A stretch of DNA of 64,000 nucleotides, taken from positions 2,898,380 to 2,962,379 of the forward strand of contig NC_018664.1 of NCBI RefSeq assembly GCF_000299355.1, in the 5' to 3' direction. The position numbers and the translations under genes are program-made. Below the pieces are notes generated by a model that saw only the letters and a program-made list of their open reading frames with translations, ran no database searches and had not been told where the DNA came from. This stretch comes from Gottschalkia acidurici 9a (GTDB taxonomy: Bacteria > Bacillota > Clostridia > Tissierellales > Gottschalkiaceae). This document shows, in pieces, positions 17,467 through 27,233 of this stretch; the stretch's first letter is position 1; the number at the start of each line of letters is the position of its first letter.

Positions 17467-18360
17467 ATGGACTATATGGACTTGATTCAAGTAACTTTAA
17501 ATTATATAGATGAGCACATATTAGAAAAGATAACAGTAGAAGAATTGGCTAATAAAGCAGGATTTTCAACATATCATTATTATAAAGTTTTCAATAGCTT
17601 TATAGGTATACCTGTAATGGAGTTTGTAACTCATCGAAAACTTCAACATGCTCTTTTTGATCTTAGTAAAGGTAAAAAGGTGTTAGATATTGCTATTCTT
17701 TATGGGTTTGAAACCCATGCTGGATTTACAAAAGCCTTCAAAAAAACCTTTGGATATCCTCCAAGCTTTTATAGAATGCATGCACCTGTAGCCCCACCTC
17801 AAAGAATTAATTTAAAAATGCTAAGAGAGAATAGAACTGGAGGTATTATAATGCAGCCAAAGATAGTCAGTATAGATGCTTTTAAAATAGTAGGTTATGA
17901 ATTTAAAACAACTTTAAGAAATAATGCACATTCTAGGGATATCCCTGCCTTCTGGAATAACTGTAATATTGAAGGTAAAGAAGCTACTCTTTATAGAACT
18001 CAACCAATTCCTAAACATGGTGAGTATGGAATTTGTGTAAATACTAATTTAGCTACTGATGAGTTTTCTTATGTGCTAGGAGTAGAGGTTACTAATTTTA
18101 ATAGTGCTACGGAAGATATGTATAAACTTGAAGTTCCATCAGCCACATATGCAGTATTTACCACCCCATCTGTTGAAGATTGTGACTTTGTTGAATCTAT
18201 ACAAGGTACTTGGAAATATATATTAGAAGAATGGTTCCCTACATCTGGATATGAAATTGATGATACAAAGTTTGATTTCGAGTTTTATGATCAACGTTGC
18301 CACACATGGGAATATAGTAAAGTTACTATGGAAATTTATGTGCCTATTAGAAAGGTTTAA
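17467..18360 (+). CDS. AraC family regulator with GyrI-like effector domain
   Basis: Residues 1-100 are an AraC DNA-binding domain with two helix-turn-helices (ITVEELANKAGFSTYHYYKVFNSFIG and VLDIAILYGFETHAGFTKAFKKTFGYPPSFYR). Residues about 135-297 are a GyrI-like small-molecule-binding domain (IVGYEFKTT... YKLEVPSATYAVFTTP... GYEIDDTKFDFEFYD). This SoxS-Rob/GyrI layout is used by regulators that bind hydrophobic drugs. AAGGGGGG is 5 nt before ATG 17467. A SAM-dependent methyltransferase follows 88 bp downstream and may be its target or partner. Confidence 0.92.
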   Translation: MDYMDLIQVTLNYIDEHILEKITVEELANKAGFSTYHYYKVFNSFIGIPVMEFVTHRKLQHALFDLSKGKKVLDIAILYGFETHAGFTKAFKKTFGYPPSFYRMHAPVAPPQRINLKMLRENRTGGIIMQPKIVSIDAFKIVGYEFKTTLRNNAHSRDIPAFWNNCNIEGKEATLYRTQPIPKHGEYGICVNTNLATDEFSYVLGVEVTNFNSATEDMYKLEVPSATYAVFTTPSVEDCDFVESIQGTWKYILEEWFPTSGYEIDDTKFDFEFYDQRCHTWEYSKVTMEIYVPIRKV

Positions 18361-18448
18361 TCTCAGATAGAAGACTTAATTTATAATTAATTTTTTAATA
18401 GGCGTATCACTGTAATAAATTTTAATAATTATAGAGAGGTGTATTTAT

Positions 18449-19204
18449 ATGTTTAGTTTTTATAGTAAACTATCTACAGAAGTATATAATATAGACAAAC
18501 CTATAGGGCTTTCCTTTGGCGATGTAGAGTTTTATAGAGAAAGACTTAAAGTAGTTAAAGGAAGGATTCTCGAACCTGGAGTAGGAACAGGTCGTATCCT
18601 GGTTCCTTTATTAGAGGAAGGTCTTATTGTAGATGGTATAGACTCTTCTATTGAAATGTTGGATTTATGCAAGCACCATTGTGAGCAAAGAGGACTTAAG
18701 GCTGATCTTTATCAAAAAAATATGGAATCTTTTTCTCTGCCTCACAAATATGAAGCAATTATTATTCCCACAGGCTCATTTTTACTACTGGAGAATTCAA
18801 ATAAAGCTATAGATGCATTAAAGTGCTTCTATGAGCATCTTTCCAAGGATGGTCGTCTTATAGTTGATATATTTATACAGTCAAATTTTAATACTGGATC
18901 TAATTCAACAAGAAGTTGGGTTAACCCAGAAGGAGATTTGATTACATTAAATGAATCACTTGTGGAAGTTGACTTCATTAACCAATGTACAACTTCTCAC
19001 TTTAGATATGAAAAATGGCGCAATAATCAGCTAATGCAAACTGAACTAGAAAAATTTCCACTTCGATGGTATGGAATAGAGGAGTTTAGATTGATTCTTG
19101 AGAGCATTGGATTTACAGATATTATTATCTCTTCTAACTATGAACTTGGCTTATATCCTACAGATAAAGATCAGATTATTACTTTTGAAGCATATCGTAA
19201 ATAA
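18449..19204 (+). CDS. Class I SAM-dependent methyltransferase
   Basis: This 251-aa protein has the Rossmann methyltransferase core: motif I ILEPGVGTGRILVPLLEEG (about residues 38-56), acidic motif VDGIDSSIEML, and motif IV YEAIIIPTGSFLLL. The C-terminal half is beta-rich as in ubiquinone/menaquinone-type methyltransferases of unknown substrate. GAGAGGTG precedes the ATG. It follows the AraC-GyrI regulator on the same strand. Confidence 0.88.
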   Translation: MFSFYSKLSTEVYNIDKPIGLSFGDVEFYRERLKVVKGRILEPGVGTGRILVPLLEEGLIVDGIDSSIEMLDLCKHHCEQRGLKADLYQKNMESFSLPHKYEAIIIPTGSFLLLENSNKAIDALKCFYEHLSKDGRLIVDIFIQSNFNTGSNSTRSWVNPEGDLITLNESLVEVDFINQCTTSHFRYEKWRNNQLMQTELEKFPLRWYGIEEFRLILESIGFTDIIISSNYELGLYPTDKDQIITFEAYRK

Positions 19205-19372
19205 AACAACTCTTTATCTAGTATTAAATGTAACTCTAGGATAGATTCTTATTAACTTTGACCCCAGAAGAGTTAAGATGAACAAAAATACCATTGAATT
19301 TATGAAATCTAGTTATGTCAAGACATAAGATATTAACTTAACTTTACGTTTATTTATTGTTTCCATGGAAAA

Positions 19373-19436
19373 TCCTCCAATATGACTTTTTTACAACTTG
19401 CTCTATAATCAAGTTTATAAATACATAATTGGAGGA
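19373..19436 (+). promoter_or_regulatory. Anti-Shine-Dalgarno inverted repeat before XRE gene
   Basis: TCCTCCAAT (19373-19381) is perfectly complementary to ATTGGAGGA (19428-19436), which contains the ribosome site of the downstream regulator. If transcription starts upstream of 19373, the pairing would hide that site. The 46-nt loop is long, so this is a possibility only. Confidence 0.35.
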
Positions 19437-19442
19437 CTTTTT

Positions 19443-19691
19443 ATGATTAATATAAGTAATTCAGCTGATCGAAACTTAATAGGCGACCGTGTTCGGCAAG
19501 CCCGTCATAAAGTCAAGCCCAAGGTAACTCAGACAGATTTACTAGCTCGTCTTGCTGTTCGTGGAATTGAGCTGGAGAAGACAACTATTTCTAAAATAGA
19601 GTCAAAAACAAGACCAGTTACAGATATTGAACTTGTAGCAATTGCTGATTCATTAGGCGTAAGCGTATTATGGCTATTAAATATGGAGTAA
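19443..19691 (+). CDS. XRE-family helix-turn-helix regulator
   Basis: The 82-aa protein contains one Cro/C1 helix-turn-helix: RVRQARHKVKPKVTQTDLLARL followed by KTTISKIESKTRPVTDIELVAIADSLGVSVLWLL. The start is ATG 19443, 7 nt after GGAGG; an upstream TTG at 19398 lacks a ribosome site. It is alone; targets are unknown. Short single-domain members of this type often control an adjacent accessory gene or themselves. Confidence 0.88.
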   Translation: MINISNSADRNLIGDRVRQARHKVKPKVTQTDLLARLAVRGIELEKTTISKIESKTRPVTDIELVAIADSLGVSVLWLLNME

Positions 19692-19974
19692 GCTCCATAC
19701 GTAAGATATCTAATAGATTGAATAATGTCTATTTAAATATATTCTTTAATTATGTTTAGACTGATTACTAAAAATGACTTCTATAGTCATTACCTTTCTT
19801 TTCTCTAAACCTTATTTATTAAAACTTTAATAGCACTTATGAAACACCTTATATCTTTTGATTTATGCACGTCACTGCCTAGGTATGAATATAGTCAATT
19901 TTACCTCTATTTTTAGATATTTTAGATTGAACTTATTAAAAACAATATACTAATTAAAATACTATAATTATAAA

Positions 19975-20493
19975 TCAAAAGCTATTGTATGAAACAGTTT
20001 CTGAAATATCTTTTCTCTTATTATGATTAGGATTTGGCGCTGCATCTTCACTTGGATATCCTATAGGTAAAATACATACAGGTTCAAGATCAGATGGTAT
20101 ACTAAAAGCATTACGTATGGCAACCGGATCAAAATGACCAACCCAAGTTGTACCTAAACCAAGCTCAGTGGCTTGTAGCATCATATGTGTAGCGACAATA
20201 CTTGCATCAATATCAGCGTGACATTTTCCATCATAACTACGCTTCCATGCCTCATCTTTACTAGCACATACCAGTAAAGCCATAGGTGCATTAAAGTGAA
20301 AAATTGTACAATCCTTTAACTTAGTAAGAGCTTCATCACTTTCAATAACCAGAATTCTTTGAGGCTGATAGTTTACAGCAGTAGGCGCTAATTGTGCCGC
20401 TTTTAAAACTAAATCTAGTTTTTCTTGCTCAACCTTTCTAACATCAAAATTTCTTAAAGAATATCTTGCTTGTGATAGTTCTATAAAATTCAT
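19975..20493 (-). CDS. Nitroreductase family protein
   Basis: A 172-aa flavoprotein of the nitroreductase fold: ARYSLRNFDVRKVEQEKLDLVLKAAQLAPTAVNYQPQRILVI (residues 7-50) holds the FMN phosphate and ribityl contacts; LGLGTTWVGHFD near 120-131 and ILPIGYPSEDAAPNP near 148-162 are the other family signatures. It should use NAD(P)H to reduce nitro compounds or quinones through FMN as a dimer. The start is ATG 20493 with GAGAGGGG upstream; the longer ATG at 20514 has no ribosome site. Monocistronic. Confidence 0.92.
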   Translation of the reverse strand: MNFIELSQARYSLRNFDVRKVEQEKLDLVLKAAQLAPTAVNYQPQRILVIESDEALTKLKDCTIFHFNAPMALLVCASKDEAWKRSYDGKCHADIDASIVATHMMLQATELGLGTTWVGHFDPVAIRNAFSIPSDLEPVCILPIGYPSEDAAPNPNHNKRKDISETVSYNSF

Positions 20494-20605
20494 AAAAATA
20501 TCCCCTCTCTTCATAAATTCATATAGATTTTTATTATTTTACTTCTACTTTAAATTATAATATACATGAAATAATAAATATAGTACGCACTTTTTTGTAA
20601 GATGC

Positions 20606-21523
20606 TTACACCATAATGCCTTGATAACTATCCCTTCTTTTCAGTTCCATATCAATTCCTGAAAATACTCTCCGTTTATCTAAACTCCATAAAGGCTCTA
20701 CTAATAATGATCTTTTTCCATCTCCAGTTAATCTATGAATAACCATATTAGGTGATAAGTTCTCTATACTATCCACTACTAAAGATATGTATTCGTCCAT
20801 AGATAATATGCTAAAAGGTGTTCTCTTATAATATTCATAAAGTTCAGTACCTTTTTGTATATATAGCAAATGAAACTTTACTCCCCAAGTACCTGTATTA
20901 GATACATACTTTACAGAAGATATTATGTCCTCCCTTGATTCATTAGGTAGTCCAAGTATTAAATGAGTAACAGTCTTAATATTCCTTTTATTTAACTGCC
21001 TTATAGCTTTATCATAACGGTCTAAAGAATATCCTCTTCCAATAAATTCAGCAGTATTCTCATGTATAGTTTGAAGTCCAAGTTCTATCCAAAGAAAAGT
21101 TTTCTTATTAATCTCCTCAAGTAAATCTAGTACCTCATCAGACAAACAGTCTGGTCTTGTAGCGATAGCAAGACCTACAACTCCTTCCTGAGATATAGCT
21201 GAGTTATACTTTTCTTTTAAATCTTCGTAGGTAGAGTAAGTGTTAGTGAAGTTCTGAAAATAAGCAATATACTTACCTACATTCCATTTTTTCGATAAAA
21301 ATTCTTTTTGATTTTCTATTTGTTCCTTTATTCCTAAAGTTCTAGAAGCAGCAAATTCTCCTGAGCCTTCTTCTCCACAAAATATACATCCTTTACTTCC
21401 TAAGGTTCCATCTCTATTAGGACAAGTGAAGCCTCCATCTAATGAAAGCTTAATTATTTTTGTTCCAAATATTCTTTTCATCTCGTAGTTAAAGGATCTG
21501 TATCTTTTATCTCCCCACATCAT
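20606..21523 (-). CDS. TIGR01212 family radical SAM protein (YtqA-like)
   Basis: This 305-aa protein has the family motif CPNRDGTLGSKGCIFC, giving C-x11-C-x2-C cysteines for the 4Fe-4S cluster of a radical SAM enzyme with an Elp3-like TIM barrel. Further signatures are ATRPDCLS, LWIELGLQTIHENTAEFIGRG and THLILGLPNESRED. Start Met 21523 has AAAGGTAG at 7-nt spacing. Bacillus YtqA is the named homologue; its target, perhaps an RNA modification, is not settled. Monocistronic. Confidence 0.93.
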   Translation of the reverse strand: MMWGDKRYRSFNYEMKRIFGTKIIKLSLDGGFTCPNRDGTLGSKGCIFCGEEGSGEFAASRTLGIKEQIENQKEFLSKKWNVGKYIAYFQNFTNTYSTYEDLKEKYNSAISQEGVVGLAIATRPDCLSDEVLDLLEEINKKTFLWIELGLQTIHENTAEFIGRGYSLDRYDKAIRQLNKRNIKTVTHLILGLPNESREDIISSVKYVSNTGTWGVKFHLLYIQKGTELYEYYKRTPFSILSMDEYISLVVDSIENLSPNMVIHRLTGDGKRSLLVEPLWSLDKRRVFSGIDMELKRRDSYQGIMV

Positions 21524-21864
21524 ATTATCACTACCTTTATTCATTCTATTTATACTTTACTCACTCATATCTCGTCCAATTTACAAGTAGTATGCTTTAT
21601 CTAATAAATTTCTGTAGTAATTATATCATGATTAATAGAATAAATAAAAAAGTTACTTGTAGTGGCTATTTATTATATATTTCAACGTTAATAATTAGAT
21701 ATTTTATATTAACTTAGAAAAATATAGATCTCTTAAGATTCTACTGAAAATGATATGGAGTATTTAAGTTAATATTTTCAAAGCAACAGCTTAAACAAGT
21801 ACTATTAATATTTTACTTAGTATTACTTGTTTAAACTTTCTTATATATACTCAAATTTATATAC
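21524..21864. other. Intergenic spacer
   Basis: AT-rich and without gene-like frames. It must hold the radical SAM gene promoter. A short dyad AGTACTATTAATATTTTACTTAGTACT-type stretch near 21798-21824 is too weak to call. Confidence 0.35.
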
Positions 21865-22458
21865 TTATAGTTTTAATTTCTCTACTATTAACATTTCAAC
21901 TAACTCTGAAATTTCCCCATCATAACTTAATGTTCCATTAGATAATAAAATTGAAATACCATGTACCATTGCCCACATTGCTATTATATTTTTAGTATAT
22001 TCACTTTCATCTACAGCCATATTGTGTAATAAATTTATAGCACTATTTTTAAATATTTCAAAAGTACTTGCATCATGATATTCAAATTTATTATTTTTAA
22101 TATTAATGGGATATTGATTTTCTCCTAAGAATAGAAACTTTAAATAGTCTGGATTATCCACCATGAACTTAACATATTTTTTACCAAGTTCTATAATTTG
22201 CTTCTGTGGATCATTAGAATAAAATTTTACTGTTTCTTTTAAAGACTCTTCAAATTCTTTATTTACATGATTTCCTATAGCAGTAACTAGCTCTTCTTTA
22301 TTTTTAAAGTGCTTATATGGTGCAGTATGACTGACATTACACATTGCTGCTACCTTTCTTAAAGAAAATTCTTCTATACCTTTTTCATTTAATAATTTTA
22401 ATCCTTTTAATATTAAACTCTTTTTCAAATCTCCATGATGATATGTAGCTTTAGTCAT
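21865..22458 (-). CDS. TetR/AcrR family regulator
   Basis: The 197-aa protein starts TKATYHHGDLKKSLILKGLKLLNEKGIEEFSLRKVAAMCNVSHTAPYKHFKNKEELVTAIG, a full TetR helix-turn-helix with the YHHGDL signature of the TetR_C_33-type group. The C-terminal ligand domain ends at normal length. GAAGGAAG precedes ATG 22458; the start at 22476 lacks one. It is third in a tight same-strand run with an acetyltransferase and a flavodoxin-ferredoxin protein, which it may control. Confidence 0.9.
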   Translation of the reverse strand: MTKATYHHGDLKKSLILKGLKLLNEKGIEEFSLRKVAAMCNVSHTAPYKHFKNKEELVTAIGNHVNKEFEESLKETVKFYSNDPQKQIIELGKKYVKFMVDNPDYLKFLFLGENQYPINIKNNKFEYHDASTFEIFKNSAINLLHNMAVDESEYTKNIIAMWAMVHGISILLSNGTLSYDGEISELVEMLIVEKLKL

Positions 22459-22590
22459 AATATCTTCCTTCTCCATCCTTGAAAATATATAGAATAAGAT
22501 TACTATAGTATAATGAATAGTATTTATCTATTTACTTCATATTTATCGCTTCTTAAGATTCAACTAATCTAAGCATTTCTTTTTTATTAA

Positions 22591-23202
22591 TTAAGCTAAC
22601 TCTTTTTTCATATTTATAACACTTTTAAATCCAGCTTTATATGTGATAATTCCAAAATTGTCTTGATCTATTACAGTAAACCCCACTCTTTCATATAGTT
22701 TCTTTGCTCTTGGATTGGTGTCCACAACTTCAAGTACTATTGTTCTTTTACCTATATTTTTTGCATAATTAAATGCTGCATCAAGTAATTTACTACCTAT
22801 CCCTTTTCCCTGTGCTTCTTTTGCTACAGCAATAGGATCTATATGAACCTCACTATCACTGCTATGATTATGAGCTAAACGATAACATTTGTATCCAATG
22901 TATCTCCATATGCCTCCAAGGGTACCAAAAACCTTTTTGAGTTCTTTAAGTTTTAGTTCAACGTATCTACTTCCTCCTGTTTCCAATCCAATAAGTCCAT
23001 AAACGCTATTATTACTTATAGCATATAATCCACTATCATAATTAATACAGTTTCTTAAACATTCAATTGCTTGTTCTTCATTTTTAGTAAAAAGCCACAG
23101 ATATTCAAACTTTTTTGGAAAAGAGTTGAAAAATATCCGTGCAACTTTTATTTTTTGATCCTCATTTAAAGTTTGAACTATTTTAATCTCTTCATTGTTC
23201 AT
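22591..23202 (-). CDS. GNAT family N-acetyltransferase
   Basis: This 203-aa protein has the acetyl-CoA loop VHIDPIAVAKEAQGKGIGSKLLDAAFNYAK (about residues 118-147, Q-x-x-G-x-G) followed by LEVVDTNPRAKKLYERVGF, the standard beta4-alpha4 and beta5 of GNAT enzymes. The start is ATG 23202, 6 nt after AGGGGGA. It lies between the flavodoxin-ferredoxin gene (70 bp upstream) and the TetR gene on the same strand; acceptor unknown. Confidence 0.9.
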   Translation of the reverse strand: MNNEEIKIVQTLNEDQKIKVARIFFNSFPKKFEYLWLFTKNEEQAIECLRNCINYDSGLYAISNNSVYGLIGLETGGSRYVELKLKELKKVFGTLGGIWRYIGYKCYRLAHNHSSDSEVHIDPIAVAKEAQGKGIGSKLLDAAFNYAKNIGKRTIVLEVVDTNPRAKKLYERVGFTVIDQDNFGIITYKAGFKSVINMKKELA

Positions 23203-23272
23203 AAAAAATCCCCCTAAAACCATATTTATATGAGTGACATTTAAACATCAAAATTATAATAATAGCGTTTAT

Positions 23273-24091
23273 TTATCTATCAATAGTTTTCTTATTTATA
23301 ATTATTTTTTTATTTATAGGAATTCCTTTATATTTCTCTTTTCCTCTTGTTCCAAGTCCTATTACTGCATCATTAGGACATATATTTATACACCCATTAC
23401 AACCAATACATTCTCCATTAACCCTAGGAAATGTTTCTATATTCATTCTGCCAGTAGGACATGTGTTAACACATAAAGAGCACTTCGTACATTTAGAAGT
23501 GTCTACCTTTGTAACAAACCAAAATGGTAAAAACATTTTTATGAACGTTTTTGAAACTAAATGTTGCCAACAAAAATTAAACTTAGGTCGAGGAACTGTT
23601 TGTGAAGATAATTTATTTTCATCAAATATATTGCTTAATTTTTCTCCAAGTTCATAAATAGAGTTTTGTTTTTCTTTCGTAGGCCTTTGAACTTCATAAG
23701 TTTTACCTACTTTTCTTATAAATGTCCAAGAATCTTCACATTCCATATTTGACTGATTTATAACATTAAATCCTCTTTCCTTTAAACTATCAAAAAGAAT
23801 TAGATCTGAGTTTGCAGGCTCCCCTGCATGAGTGGTAAAAGTAAAACATGGTTTACCACTTTCTTTTTTAAGATTTTTAATTAATTTCATAATATTAAAA
23901 GCTGGTTTAAATCCATAGATTGGCGATGCAAATCCTACTAAATCATAATTTTCAATAATGTTATTATTAAGGTCATCGATCTTTACTATTTGACAAGTGT
24001 TAATTCCATCTTTCTCTATTCCCATTTTTATGAGCTCGACACCATGTTTTGTATTACCAGAGCCGCTGTAATAGATTATTAATGTTTTCAC
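23273..24091 (-). CDS. EFR1-type flavodoxin-ferredoxin fusion
   Basis: Residues 1-150 are flavodoxin-like with the FMN phosphate loop YYSGSGNTKHGVEL and second loop FASPIYGFKP. Residues about 205-260 hold two 4Fe-4S ferredoxin motifs, CTKCSLCVNTCP and CIGCNGCINICP. The 272-aa fusion fits the EFR1 ferrodoxin group of Firmicutes, an electron carrier or small reductase whose partner is not known. It heads a run with GNAT and TetR genes on the minus strand, perhaps one operon. Confidence 0.9.
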   Translation of the reverse strand: MKTLIIYYSGSGNTKHGVELIKMGIEKDGINTCQIVKIDDLNNNIIENYDLVGFASPIYGFKPAFNIMKLIKNLKKESGKPCFTFTTHAGEPANSDLILFDSLKERGFNVINQSNMECEDSWTFIRKVGKTYEVQRPTKEKQNSIYELGEKLSNIFDENKLSSQTVPRPKFNFCWQHLVSKTFIKMFLPFWFVTKVDTSKCTKCSLCVNTCPTGRMNIETFPRVNGECIGCNGCINICPNDAVIGLGTRGKEKYKGIPINKKIIINKKTIDR

Positions 24092-24296
24092 TTACTTATT
24101 CCTCCTAAAGTCTTAGATAAAGAGATTTCATACTAGCATCAATAGAATCTTTATAATATTCTCCTTAACGAATAGTTATTACATCTTTATTGTTTACATT
24201 GTAAACTTTATAAGTTCATTATATAGTCCCATGTTTACACCATCAACATATTAGTATGAATCTATTGTAACGGTTCTTTTCAACGATTATCTTGAA
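24092..24296. other. Intergenic spacer
   Basis: Includes TTTACA and other A/T-rich promoter-like sequence for the EFR1 gene; nothing else seen. Confidence 0.35.
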
Positions 24297-24334
24297 AAAT
24301 AAAAAAGAGATATTTTAATATCTCTTTTTTATTT
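24297..24334 (-). terminator. Terminator of chemoreceptor gene
   Basis: Perfect 18-bp stem (24297-24314 with 24317-24334) with A-tract and T-tract flanks, so it can work in both directions. Confidence 0.85.
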
Positions 24335-24462
24335 ATATTACATTTTAATGTATCTTTACAATTGATATATTACAAGAATATTTTGTTTATATATCAATAA
24401 AATCATACAAAATATAATCTTATCTTGATCATTGTATCTTAAGAATATAATTCAGCTTTAGC

Positions 24463-26064
24463 TTAATACTTAAATCTAGACAGACTATTCATCATTTCTT
24501 CTGACATTTCAGACAGTACTTCACTTGAATATTTAATTTGCTCCATTGATGATGCTTGCTCCTCTAAAGATGCCGATGTTTCTTCTGTTCCAGCTGCATG
24601 TTCCTCTGACACAGCAGATAGATTTTGTATAATCTGTGTTATCTCCTCCTGCTTAACTTTCATATCATTAGCTGATTGACTTACATGAATAATTACTTCT
24701 TTCATCATTTCAATAGAATCTGATATGCCTTGAAATTTTGTATTTGTTACTTTTACGCTTTCATACTGTGACTCTGCTATCTTTCCTACCTCTTCAATCT
24801 TTTTAACAGTATATTCAGTTTTGTCAGTTAATTCTTGTGTTATAATCGAGATTTCTTCAGTAAATTGATTTGATTCTTCTGCAAGTTTCCTAATCTCTTC
24901 AGCTACAACTGAAAATCCTTTTCCATGTTCACCTGCTCTTGCTGACTCTATAGCTGCATTTAGTGCAAGTAGATTGGTTTGATCCGCTATATTCTTAATC
25001 ATTTGACTGGCCTTCTCTATCTTATTTGCACTCTCATTAGTACTTAGTATAACATTTTGTACTTCATTAGCAGATTCACTATTAGCATTTGTTTTGATTG
25101 TTAGATCCTCAAGAATATTAAATCCCTCATCTTTTAAAGTGTTTACTGTATCTAAAGAAGTATTCAAATCTGATACTAGACTTTGATCCTTTTCCACTAA
25201 ACGTCCTAGCTCTTCTATTCTAATAGCACCCATTTCAATATCTCTTGCCTGCTCAGTTGCTCCTCTTGCAATTTCTTCAACGGTCTTTGCAATCTCTTCT
25301 GAACTTAAAGCTACTTGTTGACTGATAGCATTTAATTCTTGTGAGGATGCGGATAACCCCTTAGATGTATCTACGATTTCTTTTGTAAGACCCCTAATAT
25401 TATCTATAACTTTTTGAAATGCATTAGATAATAATCCTATCTCATCTTTCCTATTAGAAAATTGGCTAGGTATATTTTCTGAAATATCTAGATTAGATAT
25501 AGTTTGAACTAAGTACATAATAGGGTTAGATATACGTTTAGTACTTAAAAGCCAAACTATAATAAGTATAATAAGGTTCAAAATAAATAACACTATTTGA
25601 AATGCTTTTAAAGCTTTAACCTTATTAAAAGAAACTATCTCTGCTTTTGCAACAGCATCATTTGTTATCTCAAAATATGTTTCACTCTCCGTAACTAAAT
25701 CAGTTTTTTCTCCAGTTTCTCTAGACTTATATATAGTTTCCTTCAATTGTTCCCAAGAATTTTCAACTTCTTTTATACTTGAGATAAAGTTAGCGTCGGT
25801 AGCCACTGGTAACTTGAGCTCCTTATCTCCATTGATTAATCCTTTTATAATTTTATCTAATTTTGATATAAGTTCGTCTGATGAATTACCTGACATTTCT
25901 AATTTTACTAGCCTCTGAGTAGCTCCTCTTACAACACCAGCATAATTAACTACACTTCCATCATTTTGCATATTATTTAATTGATAAAAAACTGTAGAAG
26001 TACTAGTTATAGAAAAAATTAAAAGTACTAAAACAAAAGTTCTTAAAGTAGTGCTAATTTTCAT
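24463..26064 (-). CDS. Methyl-accepting chemotaxis protein
   Basis: The 533-aa protein has a membrane helix at 8-28, a short extracellular sensor (30-150) with the PilJ-like motif [20 protein letters not shown], a second helix at about 152-172, a HAMP linker (about 173-226) and a C-terminal cytoplasmic signalling hairpin. The hairpin tip [43 protein letters not shown] is the invariant CheA/CheW contact. It should tune a chemotaxis kinase to an outside ligand. No other chemotaxis gene is near, so it is an orphan receptor. A bidirectional hairpin lies 130 bp downstream. Confidence 0.95.
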   Translation of the reverse strand: MKISTTLRTFVLVLLIFSITSTSTVFYQLNNMQNDGSVVNYAGVVRGATQRLVKLEMSGNSSDELISKLDKIIKGLINGDKELKLPVATDANFISSIKEVENSWEQLKETIYKSRETGEKTDLVTESETYFEITNDAVAKAEIVSFNKVKALKAFQIVLFILNLIILIIVWLLSTKRISNPIMYLVQTISNLDISENIPSQFSNRKDEIGLLSNAFQKVIDNIRGLTKEIVDTSKGLSASSQELNAISQQVALSSEEIAKTVEEIARGATEQARDIEMGAIRIEELGRLVEKDQSLVSDLNTSLDTVNTLKDEGFNILEDLTIKTNANSESANEVQNVILSTNESANKIEKASQMIKNIADQTNLLALNAAIESARAGEHGKGFSVVAEEIRKLAEESNQFTEEISIITQELTDKTEYTVKKIEEVGKIAESQYESVKVTNTKFQGISDSIEMMKEVIIHVSQSANDMKVKQEEITQIIQNLSAVSEEHAAGTEETSASLEEQASSMEQIKYSSEVLSEMSEEMMNSLSRFKY

Positions 26065-26739
26065 AATCTCATCTCCTATTGTCTTATATTTCTAAATTAT
26101 GTCATATAGGTTGTACAACACTCTTTTGAATCTAAATCAAGTTTATGTATCAATAAACTATGTTTTTATATTCAATAAAGCTAACCTACATTTGTCTATT
26201 TTATCAGTTCCATTGTAAATATTTTTATAATATTTAATGCTTATATTCATTTATCATATTTACTTTCATCATGATACTTAGCGTTTAAAGCAACAACATC
26301 TAGGATATACCTTAGATTATATAGTCTAGTTCCCTATAGTACAATATATTAAATAAATTACCTACTTCTAAATTTATCAGTTATTTTATAGTTTCAGATA
26401 TTATAAACATTATTTCATTTTTATAGTATCAATATATCTTAACAGATAGTTTTGGAAGCTATATTAAATACACTCTTTTCATGATACTAATGGACAAAAG
26501 AAAAAAGAGTATCATTCATAGACAATGGCTTCTGTTTTGAGGTGTAAGTTTAATAATTAACATCATAAATTACTTGTTGATACCATAAAATCACATTAGT
26601 ATTTTTATATTCAATTTATATGAAATAACTTTATTCCGAAGATAATTTATATGATATTTTCATAAATATTTTTGTGATTTTATATGTAAATACTTGTATT
26701 ATATGATAACCATATATTTGCTTTGAAGGGATGAAGAAA
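26065..26739. other. Long intergenic region
   Basis: About 675 bp with no credible gene. It holds the chemoreceptor promoter and, at its right end, the promoter and AAGGG ribosome site of the holin-like pair. An 8-bp dyad ATGATACT/AGTATCAT (around 26480-26515) flanks an A-rich stretch. Nothing else stands out. Confidence 0.4.
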
Positions 26740-26862
26740 ATGAACCTAACAAAAAGCTTTATAATCTCGTTTGTTGTAGTTACTATATTAAATATTATTA
26801 TTAGTAGAAATAGTAAAAATCTTAAAAAGGACATAGGAGTAATACATTATATAGTGAATTAA
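26740..26862 (+). CDS. 40-aa single-pass membrane peptide coupled to uviB-like gene
   Basis: MNLTKSFIISFVVVTILNII is the N-terminus, followed by a basic tail (SRNSKNLKK...). AGGG lies 9 nt before the ATG; another ATG at 26731 is too close to it. The stop TAA at 26860 overlaps the ATG of the UviB-like gene (TAATG), so translation is coupled. It resembles type I toxin or small holin peptides in design (hydrophobic helix plus Lys-rich end) but has no family I recognise. Confidence 0.5.
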   Translation: MNLTKSFIISFVVVTILNIIISRNSKNLKKDIGVIHYIVN

Positions 26863-27074
26863 TGAAAGTAGCTTTGTCACAAGGTCTATGGTCTGCTTTA
26901 ACTGTTTCTCTGATTTTTTACATTCTAAAGAATCAAGAACAAAGAGATGTCATGCAAGAACAAAGAGAAAAGAACTATCAAGATATAATAGAAAAGCTCA
27001 CAGATAAGTTCAATATTGTTGAAGATGTAAAAAGAGATGTAGAAGAAATTAAAGAATGTATAGCTAAAAAATAG
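26862..27074 (+). CDS. BhlA/UviB family holin-like peptide
   Basis: The 70-aa protein has one membrane helix near the N-terminus (LSQGLWSALTVSLIFYILK) and a charged coiled-coil tail (YQDIIEKLTDKFNIVEDVKRDVEEIKECIAKK), the BhlA/UviB pattern. Members act as phage holins or serve release of bacteriocins and toxins, as UviB does beside the C. perfringens bacteriocin gene. It has no own ribosome site at good distance and starts within the stop of the 40-aa peptide. A 239-aa orphan gene follows 160 bp downstream; no other phage gene is near. Confidence 0.85.
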   Translation: MKVALSQGLWSALTVSLIFYILKNQEQRDVMQEQREKNYQDIIEKLTDKFNIVEDVKRDVEEIKECIAKK

Positions 27075-27233
27075 TGAACATTATAACATTTAATTTATTT
27101 TTAATAAAAAATTTACTTTATAGGTTTACATTAGGAGTCAAAATACGTTCTTGTTATATGTAAGACAAAACGAACTGGCCAGAAAGTATTGTCTTTTAAT
27201 ATATAAATAAATTAACTAAGGAGGAATTTTAAA

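Noticed and set aside
26631-26834. 67-codon minus-strand frame opposite the small holin peptide
   Set aside because: Antisense to the coupled 40-aa/UviB genes, no ribosome site.
27125-27158. TTTACA and GTTATA resembling a TcdR/BotR-type sigma promoter before the orphan gene
   Set aside because: Spacing is 22 bp, too long for this promoter class, and no TcdR-like sigma gene is in the window.
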